A stretch of DNA of 64,000 nucleotides from NCBI RefSeq assembly GCF_019947135.1, contig NZ_JAGSHT010000018.1, positions 1 through 64,000 of the forward strand. The letters run 5' to 3'. Below are positions 44,820-55,377 of the stretch, one piece after another. This stretch comes from Occultella gossypii. Lineage in GTDB: Bacteria > Actinomycetota > Actinomycetes > Actinomycetales > Beutenbergiaceae. The notes beneath the pieces are model-generated. The model was not told the DNA's origin, did not search any database, and saw nothing but the letters and a program-made list of their open reading frames with translations. Both the position numbers and the translations under genes were made by a program. Within the stretch, counting starts at the first letter, position 1. The number at the start of each line of letters is the position of its first letter.

Positions 44820-45395
44820 TCACGCAGCTGATGTGGGGCTGTTGCGCCGGTTGGCATTGAACCGGGCCTTCTTCTGACGGTTTCCGCATGTGTTCATGTC
44901 GCACCATCTGCGGGTGCGACTCTGGCTGGTGTCGAAGAAGGCGGCCCGGCAGGTCGGTGAGGCGCACAGCGCCAATCTCCCGTCTCGTTCGCCGGCGATG
45001 ATGCTGATCGCGTCGGCGGCGATCACGCCGAGCGCGTCTTCCACGCCGGAGGTCGAGGTGAGCTGCCACCGCCGCTTGCCGTCGGACGTCAGGATGGCCG
45101 CCGCCCGACCCTGGACGCTGCGCTCATTGATGACGTGGACAGAGGATGCCGGGATGGTGTCCTGGATCGCGGCCGCTGTCGCGGCGGCGTGAATCGACTC
45201 TCGAAGCTCCCGGGCGAGGTCGAGCTGGGCAGTCGTGCAGGAGTCCACGGCGAGGCCGTTCAGTGCCAGCCAGTCGATGAGTCGGTGCGGCGTGGGGATG
45301 CGCTCCACAGGGTTGCCCTGACGCTCCGTCAGTGTCGCCGTGAAGCTGGTTGCGAGCACGCTGCCGAGGCGGAAGTCAGGGAACTCGGCATGCAT
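44820..45395 (-). CDS. ABATE / CGNR zinc-finger domain protein
   Basis: The 191-residue protein has an N-terminal ABATE region (about 1-130). The C-terminal CGNR treble-clef-like finger has Cys in LCASPTC and WCDMNTCGNR, followed by a basic QKKARF tail that should bind nucleic acid. Such proteins are presumed stress-linked transcriptional regulators. The ATG at 45395 has TAAGGT 6 nt upstream and no ribosome-binding site. It is divergent from the epoxide hydrolase gene and may regulate it. Confidence 0.88.
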   Translation of the reverse strand: MHAEFPDFRLGSVLATSFTATLTERQGNPVERIPTPHRLIDWLALNGLAVDSCTTAQLDLARELRESIHAAATAAAIQDTIPASSVHVINERSVQGRAAAILTSDGKRRWQLTSTSGVEDALGVIAADAISIIAGERDGRLALCASPTCRAAFFDTSQSRTRRWCDMNTCGNRQKKARFNANRRNSPTSAA

Positions 45396-45401
45396 GGAAC
45401 C

Positions 45402-45407
45402 ACCTTA
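45402..45407 (-). promoter_or_regulatory. -10 hexamer TAAGGT, leaderless promoter
   Basis: On the minus strand TAAGGT ends 6 nt before the ATG at 45395. No Shine-Dalgarno sequence is seen. Confidence 0.55.
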
Positions 45408-45498
45408 GCCGGTTGCGCGACGGCTCGGCAGCCTGGTAGAACCGTCTATGCCGGTTCCGGGCGAGTGCGAGCCGGTTCCACGACGACCAGGAGGTCTC

Positions 45499-46671
45499 AT
45501 GCCCCGTCCAACCACCGACGTTCAAGCGTTCGAGGCCCACGCGACCGACGCCGACCTCGACGATCTGCGCGCGCGACTGGCCGCGGCGCGACTGCCGGAG
45601 GCCGAGACGATCCACCGTGCCGGGCCCGACCCGCGCCGGTGGGACCAGGGCGTTCCCCTCGCCGACCTCGTCGATCTCGTGAGCTACTGGCGCACCGGGT
45701 ACAACTGGCGCTCGTTCGAAGAGCGCCTCAACCGGATCGGCCAGTTCCGCACGACCATCGACGGTCTGGGAATCCACTTCCTGCACCGCCGGTCCGCGCG
45801 CGCGGATGCCACGCCGCTGATCCTGACGCACGGTTGGCCGGGCAGCGTCGCCGAGTTCATCGATGTCGTGGACGAGCTGGCAGATCCGAAGGATGCGGAC
45901 GCGCCGGCGTTCCACGTGGTGGTGCCGTCGCTGCCGGGCTTCGGCTACAGCGACAAACCCGCCACCACCGGATGGGGAACCGAGAAGATCGCGGCCGCCT
46001 GGGTGGAACTGATGGGAAGGCTCGGCTACCGCACCTTCCTTGCCCACGGCGGTGACTGGGGAGGCAACATCACCACGGTTCTCGGTGGCAGGTTCCCGAA
46101 GCACGTGCTCGGTATCCACACGACGTTCGCGGAGGGGCCGCCCGGGCTGTCCACGGAAGGACTGACGAATCTCGAGCGCAGGTGGACCGAGGAGACCCAC
46201 GACTTCTGGCACCACCGCGCGGCGTACGCGAAGCAGCAGGCGACCCGACCGCAGACCATCGGCTACTCACTCGTCGACTCACCGGTCGGGCTTCTCGCCT
46301 GGATCCTCGACAAGTTCGCCGAGTGGTCGGATACCGAGGACAGCCCGTTCGAGACGATCTCCAGAGACCGCGTCCTCGACGACGTCACCCTGTACTGGCT
46401 GACGCGGACCGGCGCATCGTCGGCCCGCATCTACTACGAGAGCCACAACTCGCTGGACCCCGAGCTTCGCGTCGACGTCCCGGCAGCGATCACCGTGTAT
46501 CCCCGCGACATCGAGAAGTATCCGCGCCCCTGGGCGCAGGAGCGGTACCGACGGATCGTCCGATGGGGGTCGCCCGAACGCGGAGGACATTTCCCGTCAC
46601 TGGAGGTGCCCGAGTATTTCGTCAAGGATCTGCAGGAGGGCCTCGCGGCAGTGCTGGCCGCTGGTCACTGA
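45499..46671 (+). CDS. epoxide hydrolase (EHN-type alpha/beta hydrolase)
   Basis: The 390-residue protein has the N-terminal EHN domain (about 5-105). The alpha/beta hydrolase core carries the oxyanion motif HGWPGS (111-116), nucleophile Asp186 in GGDWGG and catalytic His in GGHFPS near 368. This is the microsomal-type epoxide hydrolase layout, converting epoxides to diols. The ATG at 45499 has a CCAGGAGG site. It is divergent from the CGNR regulator gene and converges on cutC. Confidence 0.92.
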   Translation: MPRPTTDVQAFEAHATDADLDDLRARLAAARLPEAETIHRAGPDPRRWDQGVPLADLVDLVSYWRTGYNWRSFEERLNRIGQFRTTIDGLGIHFLHRRSARADATPLILTHGWPGSVAEFIDVVDELADPKDADAPAFHVVVPSLPGFGYSDKPATTGWGTEKIAAAWVELMGRLGYRTFLAHGGDWGGNITTVLGGRFPKHVLGIHTTFAEGPPGLSTEGLTNLERRWTEETHDFWHHRAAYAKQQATRPQTIGYSLVDSPVGLLAWILDKFAEWSDTEDSPFETISRDRVLDDVTLYWLTRTGASSARIYYESHNSLDPELRVDVPAAITVYPRDIEKYPRPWAQERYRRIVRWGSPERGGHFPSLEVPEYFVKDLQEGLAAVLAAGH

Positions 46672-46714
46672 GAGCGGCGGACGGCGGGCTCGAGGTGGGA
46701 CGTGGCGACCGACC

Positions 46715-47437
46715 TCAGGTCAGCGCGGCAGCGGCGTGCGCGATCATCTCCGGATCGGCGATCGAGTAGACGGCCGGGCCGCCCCCGGGCCCGGCGGCAC
46801 CCGCGTCGTCGCGACGCACCCGCGCGGACAGGTGCACCGCGTCCACGCCGGCCTCGAGCAGCAACGGGATGTGCTCTGGCTCCACGCTGCCGCCGGCCAT
46901 CACCTCGATACGACCGGACGCCGTCTGCGTGAGGGCGCCCAGCACGTCGAGACCGTCCACGGCCCGGGGCGCACCACCGGAGGTCAGCACCCGGCGCACG
47001 CCCAGGTCGGCGAGTTCTCCCAGGGCCCGGTGCTGGTCGGTGACCACGTCCAGCGCCCGGTGGAACGTGACCTCGCGCCCCTCGGCCGCACGCACCAGTG
47101 ACTTGACCGCATGACGGTCGATCCCGCCGTCGGGCGTGAGGGCACCGATCACCACGCCGGCGACGCCCGCGTCCACGAGGTGCTCCAGGTCGCGGACCAT
47201 GACCTCCACCTCGGTGGCGGTGAACACGAACCCACCGGGGCGGGGTCGCACCAGCACGTGCACGTCGATGCCGGCGGCGATCACGGCGTCCACCAGGCCG
47301 AGGCTCGGCGTCAGCCCGCCCATCTCGAGCGCGCTGCACAGCTCCACCCGGTCCGCCCCGCCATCGAGCGCGGCGCGGGCGCCCTGCACCCCGGTGATCG
47401 CGATCTCCAGGGCTGCGGCCCGCACGCGAGTCGCCAC
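46715..47437 (-). CDS. cutC: CutC family protein
   Basis: The 240-residue TIM-barrel protein has ADRVELCSALEMGGLTPS near the N-terminus, the VLVRPRPGGFVFT strand and GREVTFHRALD, all CutC signatures. The family was named for copper homeostasis, but a direct role in copper handling is disputed and the reaction is unknown. The GTG start at 47437 lies 5 bp after the gdhA stop codon, so it is the second gene of a gdhA-cutC operon. Confidence 0.9.
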   Translation of the reverse strand: MATRVRAAALEIAITGVQGARAALDGGADRVELCSALEMGGLTPSLGLVDAVIAAGIDVHVLVRPRPGGFVFTATEVEVMVRDLEHLVDAGVAGVVIGALTPDGGIDRHAVKSLVRAAEGREVTFHRALDVVTDQHRALGELADLGVRRVLTSGGAPRAVDGLDVLGALTQTASGRIEVMAGGSVEPEHIPLLLEAGVDAVHLSARVRRDDAGAAGPGGGPAVYSIADPEMIAHAAAALT

Positions 47438-47442
47438 CGGGC

Positions 47443-48939
<1,497 letters not shown>

Positions 48940-49365
48940 TCACCAGTGCCAGCCTCGCGAGCTCAGCTCCAACTCGCGCCGCTCGCGCTCCTCCTCCGGC
49001 ACCGGCGTGGTGAGGGCCTGCCCGGGGAACGGCAGCCCGGCCAGGGCACACGCTTGGGCCAGCATCGCGTCATAGGCCGCGAGCGCGGCGCGCAGATGGT
49101 GGGCCTGGGCGTACATCCCGGGCGTTGATTCGACGAGTTGCACCTCGGCTGCGAGCTCCGCCAGCCGGATCTGCACCTCGAGCGCCACGAGGGGGTCGAC
49201 GGCGGGTGCTCGCCTGGCGCGGTCCGGCCAGATCGCCTGGGTCGGGTTGGCAGCCTCGGCCCGCCTGCGGCGCTCCCGGGCCCGGCGCCGGGCCGTGAGA
49301 TACCCCCACGGCCACACCGCCAGGGTGAGGGCCACGGCCCACAGCAGGAGCATCCAATAGATCAC
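48940..49365 (-). CDS. uncharacterised membrane-anchored protein
   Basis: The 141-residue protein has one N-terminal transmembrane helix (about 2-24, Trp- and Leu-rich), a strongly basic TARRRARERRRR stop-transfer segment and a helical cytoplasmic region (about 58-115) ending in an acidic tail. No family was recognised. The GTG at 49365 is listed; an ATG at the fifth codon is equally possible. It is divergent from the TPR gene over 142 bp. Confidence 0.6.
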   Translation of the reverse strand: MIYWMLLLWAVALTLAVWPWGYLTARRRARERRRRAEAANPTQAIWPDRARRAPAVDPLVALEVQIRLAELAAEVQLVESTPGMYAQAHHLRAALAAYDAMLAQACALAGLPFPGQALTTPVPEEERERRELELSSRGWHW

Positions 49366-49507
49366 CGGCTCGCCACCTCGTCGAGTTCTCCATTGTCCGC
49401 CAGGGCCGACGCCGGCGCCAGTGCCGGCGCTGCCGGCGGGGGTTCACCTGGCGGTCGGAATCCTGCCGATCGGGCGGCGACCGGCGTGCGTGCGCCATCA
49501 TGGGGCC

Positions 49508-50053
49508 ATGGAAGGCACCGCGGCACCGAATTGGCACGAGTCGATCACCGAGCTTTGGGCGAACGCCAAGGGCCGGGACCCGGACGAGGTCCTCGCGGAG
49601 ATCGAGAAGCTCGTCGCCGGGCACGAGCGTGACCCGCTGGCCGCATTCGAGCTCGCCGGCGCGTACGACTACGCCGGCCAGGAGGCCCGCGCCGAGGCGC
49701 CCTACCGACGGGCACTCTCGGGCGGGCTCGACCCGGAGCACCACCAGCAGGCGGTCATCCAGCTCGCGTCGACGCTGCGGAACCTCGGCCGGGCGACCGA
49801 GGCCGCGGACCTGCTCTGGGCCGAGCTCGACTCCACGCTCGTCGAGCCCTACGCCGCGGCGGCCCGCGCATTCCTGGCCCTCACCCTGCTGGACCTGGGT
49901 GAGGAGCGCCGTGCCGCCGTGGTCGCGCTCGAAGGGCTCCGGGACAGCCTGACCACCTACGCCGGCCCCGTGGGCCGCTACCTCGACGACGTCACCAGTT
50001 CCGACCTCGATGACGAGGAGGAAGAGGAGCCGCCCCACGTGTTCAACGGCTGA
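49508..50053 (+). CDS. tetratricopeptide-like protein
   Basis: The 181-residue protein consists of helix pairs of TPR type (PLAAFELAGAYDYAGQEARA, then HHQQAVIQLASTLRNLGRAT and AARAFLALTLLDLGEERRA). This is the arrangement seen in Bacillus YrkF/TPR_5-type single proteins. It ends in a Glu/Asp-rich tail. It probably binds a protein partner, not yet identifiable. The ATG at 49508 has CATCAT 6 nt upstream, so it may be leaderless. Confidence 0.8.
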   Translation: MEGTAAPNWHESITELWANAKGRDPDEVLAEIEKLVAGHERDPLAAFELAGAYDYAGQEARAEAPYRRALSGGLDPEHHQQAVIQLASTLRNLGRATEAADLLWAELDSTLVEPYAAAARAFLALTLLDLGEERRAAVVALEGLRDSLTTYAGPVGRYLDDVTSSDLDDEEEEEPPHVFNG

Positions 50054-50124
50054 CCCCGGGCACGGTCCACGACCTGCCCAGCGAGCCCACGGGGCGGGTC
50101 GACCCGTCCAGTGCGATCGAGGAC

Positions 50125-50586
50125 TCAGGCAGCGTCGGCGAACGACTCCGGCACCATCCGCGTGGTCACGCCGATCCGGTTCCAGGCGTTGATCATCGTG
50201 ATCAGCATGATCAGCGCGGCGAGGTCCTCGTCGCCGAACTGCGCCCTCGCGGCCTCCCAGACGCCGTCACCGACGCGGTCGCCCCCCTCGCTCAAGCGGG
50301 TCATCGACTCCGTCAGGTCGAGGGCGGCCCGCTCGGCGTCATCGAAGCAGGGCGCCTCGCGCCAGGTCGCCACCGCCCAGAGCCGGTTATCCGCCACGCC
50401 CGCCTTCTTGGCGTCGGCGCTGTGCTGGTCCACGCAGTAGGCACATCCGTTGATCTGACTCGCGCGCACGCGCACCAGTTCCTGCAGCGGCTGGGGCAGG
50501 TCACTCGAGCCGGTCACGGTGTCGAGGCGGATCATCGCCTTGTAGGCAGCCGGGGCCAGCTCGGAGACGATCAGTCGTGCGGTCAT
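50125..50586 (-). CDS. carboxymuconolactone decarboxylase family / AhpD-like protein
   Basis: The 153-residue all-helical protein has the redox CxxC of AhpD-like enzymes at Cys48/Cys51 (NGCAYCVDQH) with His55 and the downstream ALIMLITMINAWNRIG helix. It probably reduces peroxides or protects against oxidative stress as an alkylhydroperoxidase-type protein. The ATG at 50586 has a GGAAGGAG site. It is divergent from a MocR-type regulator and is its likely target. Confidence 0.88.
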   Translation of the reverse strand: MTARLIVSELAPAAYKAMIRLDTVTGSSDLPQPLQELVRVRASQINGCAYCVDQHSADAKKAGVADNRLWAVATWREAPCFDDAERAALDLTESMTRLSEGGDRVGDGVWEAARAQFGDEDLAALIMLITMINAWNRIGVTTRMVPESFADAA

Positions 50587-50644
50587 GGGTTCTCCTTCCG
50601 TCGACGCCTCCCGATGAGGCGCCGATTGCGACGGTAGGCCGGAT

Positions 50645-50691
50645 ATTGGCTCCTGATAAGGTCCAAATGTCAGGATTGTGATTGGGCCAAT
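50645..50691. promoter_or_regulatory. candidate MocR operator (ATTGG/CCAAT half-sites)
   Basis: ATTGG occurs at 50645-50649 and 50681-50685, 36 bp apart. Complementary CCAAAT/CCAAT lie at 50663-50668 and 50687-50691. ATTGG-G-CCAAT at 50681-50691 is an 11-bp palindrome. The region lies between the divergent AhpD-like and MocR genes. Confidence 0.5.
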
Positions 50692-50704
50692 CGGAGCATC
50701 TCCC

Positions 50705-52138
50705 GTGGAACTCCACATCAGCCTCGAGGGGCACCCGACGGTCGTCGGCGCGATCTACCGCGGCGTCCTCGAAGCGATCCGGGACGGCCGGATACCTGGC
50801 GGGCGACGACTGCCGCCGACGCGCCAGCTCGCCCTGAACCTGGGTGTCTCCCGCAACTCCGTGGCGAGCGCGTACGAGCGGCTGACCGCGGAGGGCTACC
50901 TCGAGGCGAGGGTCGGGTCCGGGACGTACGTGCGCGCGGCACCCCCGCCACCCACGGCCGTGGCGCCCCGACGCCCCGCGGACGGGCTGCGTCCGCTCGC
51001 GGTCTGGTCCCGGATGCCGGCGGGGATGCCGCCGGCGGGCTCGAACCCGCGGTTCGACTTCTCGGTCGGGATGCCCGACGGCGAACTGTTCCCGCTCGCG
51101 ACCTGGCGGCGCCTGCTCTCCCGTGAGCTCCGGGTGACGAACCTCGACCTCGGTCGCTACGCCGCGCCGTCGGGCGTTCGACCACTCCGGGCCGCGATCG
51201 CGCGGCACGTCGGTGCCTCCCGCGCCGTAAGGGCCACGGCGGACGACGTCATGGTCACGAACGGCGCCCAGCAGGCGCTCGACCTGATCGGCCGGGTGAT
51301 GGTGGGCCCGGGTGACGTGGTCGCCGTCGAGGAGCCGGGCTACCCGCCCGCGCGGCGCGTCTTCGAGGCATGCGGCGCGCACGTGATCGGAGTCCGCGTG
51401 GACGGCGAGGGCCTGATGGTGGACGCGCTCCCGGCCCGCGCCCGGCTGGTGTACGTGACGCCGTCGCACCAGTTCCCCCTCGGCGCAGTGATGTCCCTGG
51501 CCCGCCGGCGGGCACTGCTGCTCTGGGCACGGGAGGCGGACGCGCTCATCGTCGAGGACGACTACGACTCCGAGTACCGGTACGCCGCCCGCCCGCTCGA
51601 CCCGTTGCAGAGCCTGGACCCGGACGGGCACACCGTGTACGTCGGCTCGTTCTCCAAGACCCTCTCCCCCGCGCTGCGCCTGGGCTTCCTCGTCGCCCCG
51701 CAGGCGCTGCGCGGCCCACTGCGGGTCGCGCGGTCGTTGACCGACTGGCACGGGAACCCGATCACCGAACTCGCGCTGGCCCGGTTCATCGAGGACGGGG
51801 ACCTGGCCGCGCACCTGCGGCGGACCGCCCGTGTCTACGCGGCCCGGCGGGCAGCCCTCCTGGGCGCGCTCACCGACTGGCCGCCGGGGCGGCTGGCAGT
51901 GATCCCATCCGTGGCGGGCCTGCACGTGGCTGCGCGGCTCGGTACCGGCTTGTATGCCCCGACCGTCGCCGCCCGGGCCCGGGCGGCCGGGATCGCGGTG
52001 CGGCCGATCTCACACTTCGCCGCCGACCCGGCGACGCCGGACGGAATCGTGCTCGGCTACGGCGCGATCGACGTGGAGCGGATCGGCCCTGGGTTGGAAC
52101 GGCTCGCCCGGGTCATCGACGATTCCGCCGGGTCGTGA
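50705..52138 (+). CDS. MocR-type regulator (GntR HTH fused to PLP aminotransferase fold)
   Basis: The 477-residue fusion has an N-terminal winged helix (about 10-75; LPPTRQLALNLGVSRNSVAS). An aminotransferase fold-type I domain follows, with TNGAQQALDLIGRVM, VEDDYDSEYRY and the PLP lysine in YVGSFSKTLSPALRLG. Such proteins sense PLP adducts or amines and control a neighbouring gene. The GTG at 50705, with GGAG 9 nt upstream, gives the usual VELHISLEG start; an earlier GTG at 50678 lies inside the operator-like region. Confidence 0.9.
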   Translation: MELHISLEGHPTVVGAIYRGVLEAIRDGRIPGGRRLPPTRQLALNLGVSRNSVASAYERLTAEGYLEARVGSGTYVRAAPPPPTAVAPRRPADGLRPLAVWSRMPAGMPPAGSNPRFDFSVGMPDGELFPLATWRRLLSRELRVTNLDLGRYAAPSGVRPLRAAIARHVGASRAVRATADDVMVTNGAQQALDLIGRVMVGPGDVVAVEEPGYPPARRVFEACGAHVIGVRVDGEGLMVDALPARARLVYVTPSHQFPLGAVMSLARRRALLLWAREADALIVEDDYDSEYRYAARPLDPLQSLDPDGHTVYVGSFSKTLSPALRLGFLVAPQALRGPLRVARSLTDWHGNPITELALARFIEDGDLAAHLRRTARVYAARRAALLGALTDWPPGRLAVIPSVAGLHVAARLGTGLYAPTVAARARAAGIAVRPISHFAADPATPDGIVLGYGAIDVERIGPGLERLARVIDDSAGS

Positions 52139-52145
52139 CGGCCGC

Positions 52146-52151
52146 TACCGT
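52146..52151 (+). promoter_or_regulatory. -10 hexamer TACCGT, leaderless promoter
   Basis: TACCGT ends 7 nt before the ATG at 52159, just past the MocR stop codon. No ribosome-binding site is seen. Confidence 0.5.
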
Positions 52152-52158
52152 GGTCGCC

Positions 52159-52542
52159 ATGCATCGAAGCAGGATCGGTGTCGTCCTCATCGACCACCCG
52201 GCGGACCTCTACCCGGACGCGGCCCGGTTCTGGGCGGCCGCCACCGGCGGTCCCGCGACGGGTGCGCCGCCGTCGGAGAATCCCTACGAGCATCTGGCCG
52301 CCCTCGGTGGCGACGTCAGCCTCGTGCTCCAGCGCACCGGCACGGGCACGCCGTCGCGGGTGCACCTGGACATCGAGACCGACGACGTCCCGGCCGAGAC
52401 GGCCCGGCTGCTCGCACTCGGCGCGCGTGTGGTCGTCGAGCACGAGGAGTACCGCATCATGGCGGACCCCGGCGGGCTGGTGTTCTGCATCGTGCCCGTG
52501 CAGACGGCCGACTTCGCCGAGCGCGCGTCGATCTGGCAGTAG
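52159..52542 (+). CDS. VOC superfamily (glyoxalase-like) protein
   Basis: The 127-residue protein has two beta-alpha-beta-beta-beta modules of the vicinal oxygen chelate fold, including VHLDIETDDVPAETARLLALG and the YRIMADPGGLVFCIVP end strand. These match actinobacterial glyoxalase-like proteins related to bleomycin-resistance folds. The substrate is unknown, and metal residues (His and Glu at strand ends) are plausible. The start is supported by the adjacent hexamer. It follows the MocR gene by 20 bp. Confidence 0.85.
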   Translation: MHRSRIGVVLIDHPADLYPDAARFWAAATGGPATGAPPSENPYEHLAALGGDVSLVLQRTGTGTPSRVHLDIETDDVPAETARLLALGARVVVEHEEYRIMADPGGLVFCIVPVQTADFAERASIWQ

Positions 52543-52627
52543 CGGGCGGGGGACCATCCGCGCACGGTCGCGTGCGAGGGCTCAGTCACCAACTGCCGGT
52601 GGCTGTCCCGGCGAAGGCCCGCACCCG

Positions 52628-52633
52628 TACGCT
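52628..52633 (+). promoter_or_regulatory. -10 hexamer TACGCT, leaderless promoter
   Basis: TACGCT ends 8 nt before the ATG at 52642. Confidence 0.45.
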
Positions 52634-52641
52634 GGCGGCGG

Positions 52642-53139
52642 ATGAGACGAGGGAGCCGGACGATGTTCGACGAGTGGCGGGCGAGCCGGCGCGAGAAGGC
52701 CGCGGCGCATCGCGCGCGCGACCAGCGGCGACAGGTCATCGACGACGTGCGCGACGCCGTCGGGGCCGCCGACCCGCACCGCGTGGAGCCGGCGACCAAG
52801 CGCGCGCTGACCGATGCCCTCGCGGGCACCGCCGGACGTTCGCTGGTGGGGGTCCTGGACGAGCACGCGCGGACCGCGCTCACCGACTTCCGGGCGGCGC
52901 TCGAGGGCGTCATGGATGCCCAGGCGGCGCAACGGCTCGCCGAGACGATCGACGCGGGCTGGGATGCGACCTCGAGCCCGAACGACCTGCTGGAGGCGAT
53001 CGAGAACTGGGCCGCCTATCTGGACGACCCCGCGCACGACCGGGCCCACTTGGAGAGTGTCCTGTGGCTCACGGTCCTGGCGCACGCTGACACCGCGGCG
53101 GCACTCCAGTCGGTGCGACTGCGGCTCGGCGTCGCCTGA
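52642..53139 (+). CDS. uncharacterised helical protein
   Basis: The 165-residue, Ala/Arg-rich protein appears wholly alpha-helical, with a basic N-terminus (about 1-35) and a sequence such as LLEAIENWAAYLDD in the C-terminal half. No signal peptide, membrane helix or known motif was recognised. Codon use matches its neighbours. The ATG at 52642 (or an ATG at the eighth codon, MFDEW) could be the start. It converges on the MMPL gene with a 27-bp gap. Confidence 0.6.
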   Translation: MRRGSRTMFDEWRASRREKAAAHRARDQRRQVIDDVRDAVGAADPHRVEPATKRALTDALAGTAGRSLVGVLDEHARTALTDFRAALEGVMDAQAAQRLAETIDAGWDATSSPNDLLEAIENWAAYLDDPAHDRAHLESVLWLTVLAHADTAAALQSVRLRLGVA

Positions 53140-53166
53140 AGCCCGAAGCCGCTCAGCCGGCCCGCC

Positions 53167-55335
53167 TCACCGCTCACCCCGCGCCAGCTTGGACGGCCAC
53201 CAGATCGTGCGTCCGATCGAGTAGGACAACGCCGGGACGAGCAGTGAGCGCACCACCAGGGTGTCCAGCAGCACGCCGAACGCGACGATGAAGGCGAGCT
53301 GGGCGAGGAACAGGATCGGGATGACGGCCAGGGCCGCGAACGTGGCGGCTAGCACCACGCCGGCCGACGTGATCACGCCGCCGGTCAGGGACAACCCCCG
53401 CAGGATGCCGGACCGGGTACCGTGCTCGAGCGACTCCTCTCGGACCCGGCTCATCAGGAAGATGTTGTAGTCGATCCCGAGCGCCACCAGGAACACGAAT
53501 CCGAACAGGGGCACGGCCGGGTCCGCACCCGGGAAGTCGAAGACGTTGTTGAACACCAGGGCCGACACCCCCATCGCCGCCCCGAAGGACAGCACGACGG
53601 TGGCGACCAACAGCACCGGGGCGAGGATCGCGCGCAGCAGCGCCATCAGGATCACGGCGATGACGGCGAGGATGAGCGGGATCAGGAGGGTCCGGTCCCG
53701 GGTGGAGGCGTCGTTGGAGTCCACGGCCGTGGCGGTGACGCCGCCGATCAGGATGTCGTCGCCGAGGCTCTCACGGAGCTCACGGACGGTCTCCTCGGCC
53801 GCATCGGAGTCCGGCGGGTCCGTGAGGGTCGCCTGCAGCATCACCCGGCCGTCGACCTCGGTGAGGGCGGGGGCGGGCGTGCCGTCCGCGAGCGGCTGCA
53901 CGCCGTCTGCGGTCACCGGCGCCGTACCGCTGGGCGAGTCCGCGCTGACGGCGGCGAGCGACGCCACGCCCGGGTTGTCCAGGATCGTGGCCGCGACCGA
54001 CTCGACCTCTTCGGCGTCGGCGACCACGAGCGCAGGGCTGCCGGACCCGCCGGGGAAGTGCTCGCCCAGCGCCTCCTGTCCGTCGCGGGCGTCCGATGCC
54101 GTGAGCACGAAGTCGCTGCTCGCCACGCCCGAGGCCTTGAGCTGGGGCACGAACGCGCAAGCGATGAGAAGCACGACGGCGGTGCCGATCCAGATCTGGT
54201 TCGGTCGCCTCGCGATGGCGCTGCTGAGGCGGGCCCACAGGCCCGTCGTGGGGATCTCGTCCTCGTCTCCGATGGTCGGGTCGTAGGCCGGGCGCCGCGG
54301 CCAGAAGACGCCGCGGCCGGTCAGCAGCATCAGCGCCGGCAGCAACGTGAGCGCGGCCAGCAGCGCGAAGCCGATCCCGATCGCGGCGACCGGTCCAAGC
54401 GACTTGTTCGAGTTCAGGTCGGAGAGCAGCAGGCACAGCAGGGCCGCGATCACCGTGCCGCCCGAGGCGAGGATCGGTTCGAAGGAACCGCGTAGCGCCG
54501 CCTTCGTCGCAGCCCACGCGGTCGAGGAGCGGCGCAGCGCCTCTCGGTAGCGGGCCACGTACAGCAGCGCGTAGTCGGTGGCCGCACCGATGACGAGGAT
54601 GAACAGGATGCCCTGGGTCTGGCCGCTGAGCAGCACGATCCCGGCCTTCGCGAGCCACCAGACGGTCAGTAGCGCGGCGCACAGCGCGCTCATGCTCGTG
54701 GTCAGCACCACCAGCGGCAAGAACGGCGAGCGGTAAACGATCACGAGGATCACGAACACGGCACCGAGGGCCACCATGAGCAGGATCCCGTCGATGCCCC
54801 CGAACGCGTCGACCAGGTCCGCGGTGAAGCCGGCCGGCCCGGTGACATGCACCTCGACGCCGTCGGGGGTGCTCGCCCGGAGCTCGGCCCGCACCTCGTC
54901 GACCGCGACCGGGACATCCGCGTCGGGATCGAGCGTCAGGAACACCTGGGCGGCCAGTCCGTCGGTCGAGGGCACCGGAGGCGAGATCCCGTCGGTGACG
55001 CCGGGCACGTCGCTGAGGACCGCCGTCGACTCCTGGATCTGGGCAAGCTCGTCCTCGGTGAGCGGCTCCGCGGCGGTGTACACGACGATCGCCGGAATGC
55101 TCTCGCTCCCGGCGAACTCGGGGAGGAGTTCGGCGACCTCGGTCGCGTCGGCGCTCGCCGGCAGAAAGGTGGTCTGATCGTTGCTCGAGACCTCATCGAC
55201 CCGACCGAAGTACGGTCCGCCGACGGCGGCCGCGGCCAGCCAGGCCCCGACCAGGATGAGCGGGATCAGGATCCGCAACCACCGTGCGGGTTGCGCGGTC
55301 GTGGGCGGCTCGTTCTTCGTCGAGGTCGTCGACAT
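53167..55335 (-). CDS. MMPL/RND family transporter
   Basis: The 722-residue inner-membrane protein has 12 helices in two MMPL repeats with two large extracytoplasmic domains (about 45-180 and 390-560). The proton-relay motifs GAATDYALLYVARYREAL in helix 4 and VALGIDYNIFLMSRVREE in helix 10 are typical. MMPL proteins export lipids and hydrophobic compounds. The ATG at 55335 has AAGGAG as ribosome-binding site. A 51-codon membrane ORF lies 42 bp upstream on the same strand, and a MarR gene is divergent. In Corynebacterium a related gene sits inside the carotenoid operon. Confidence 0.92.
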   Translation of the reverse strand: MSTTSTKNEPPTTAQPARWLRILIPLILVGAWLAAAAVGGPYFGRVDEVSSNDQTTFLPASADATEVAELLPEFAGSESIPAIVVYTAAEPLTEDELAQIQESTAVLSDVPGVTDGISPPVPSTDGLAAQVFLTLDPDADVPVAVDEVRAELRASTPDGVEVHVTGPAGFTADLVDAFGGIDGILLMVALGAVFVILVIVYRSPFLPLVVLTTSMSALCAALLTVWWLAKAGIVLLSGQTQGILFILVIGAATDYALLYVARYREALRRSSTAWAATKAALRGSFEPILASGGTVIAALLCLLLSDLNSNKSLGPVAAIGIGFALLAALTLLPALMLLTGRGVFWPRRPAYDPTIGDEDEIPTTGLWARLSSAIARRPNQIWIGTAVVLLIACAFVPQLKASGVASSDFVLTASDARDGQEALGEHFPGGSGSPALVVADAEEVESVAATILDNPGVASLAAVSADSPSGTAPVTADGVQPLADGTPAPALTEVDGRVMLQATLTDPPDSDAAEETVRELRESLGDDILIGGVTATAVDSNDASTRDRTLLIPLILAVIAVILMALLRAILAPVLLVATVVLSFGAAMGVSALVFNNVFDFPGADPAVPLFGFVFLVALGIDYNIFLMSRVREESLEHGTRSGILRGLSLTGGVITSAGVVLAATFAALAVIPILFLAQLAFIVAFGVLLDTLVVRSLLVPALSYSIGRTIWWPSKLARGER

Positions 55336-55377
55336 CGGTCTCCTTGAGCAAGGTGTGGCGGACGCCATGGATCGGGG

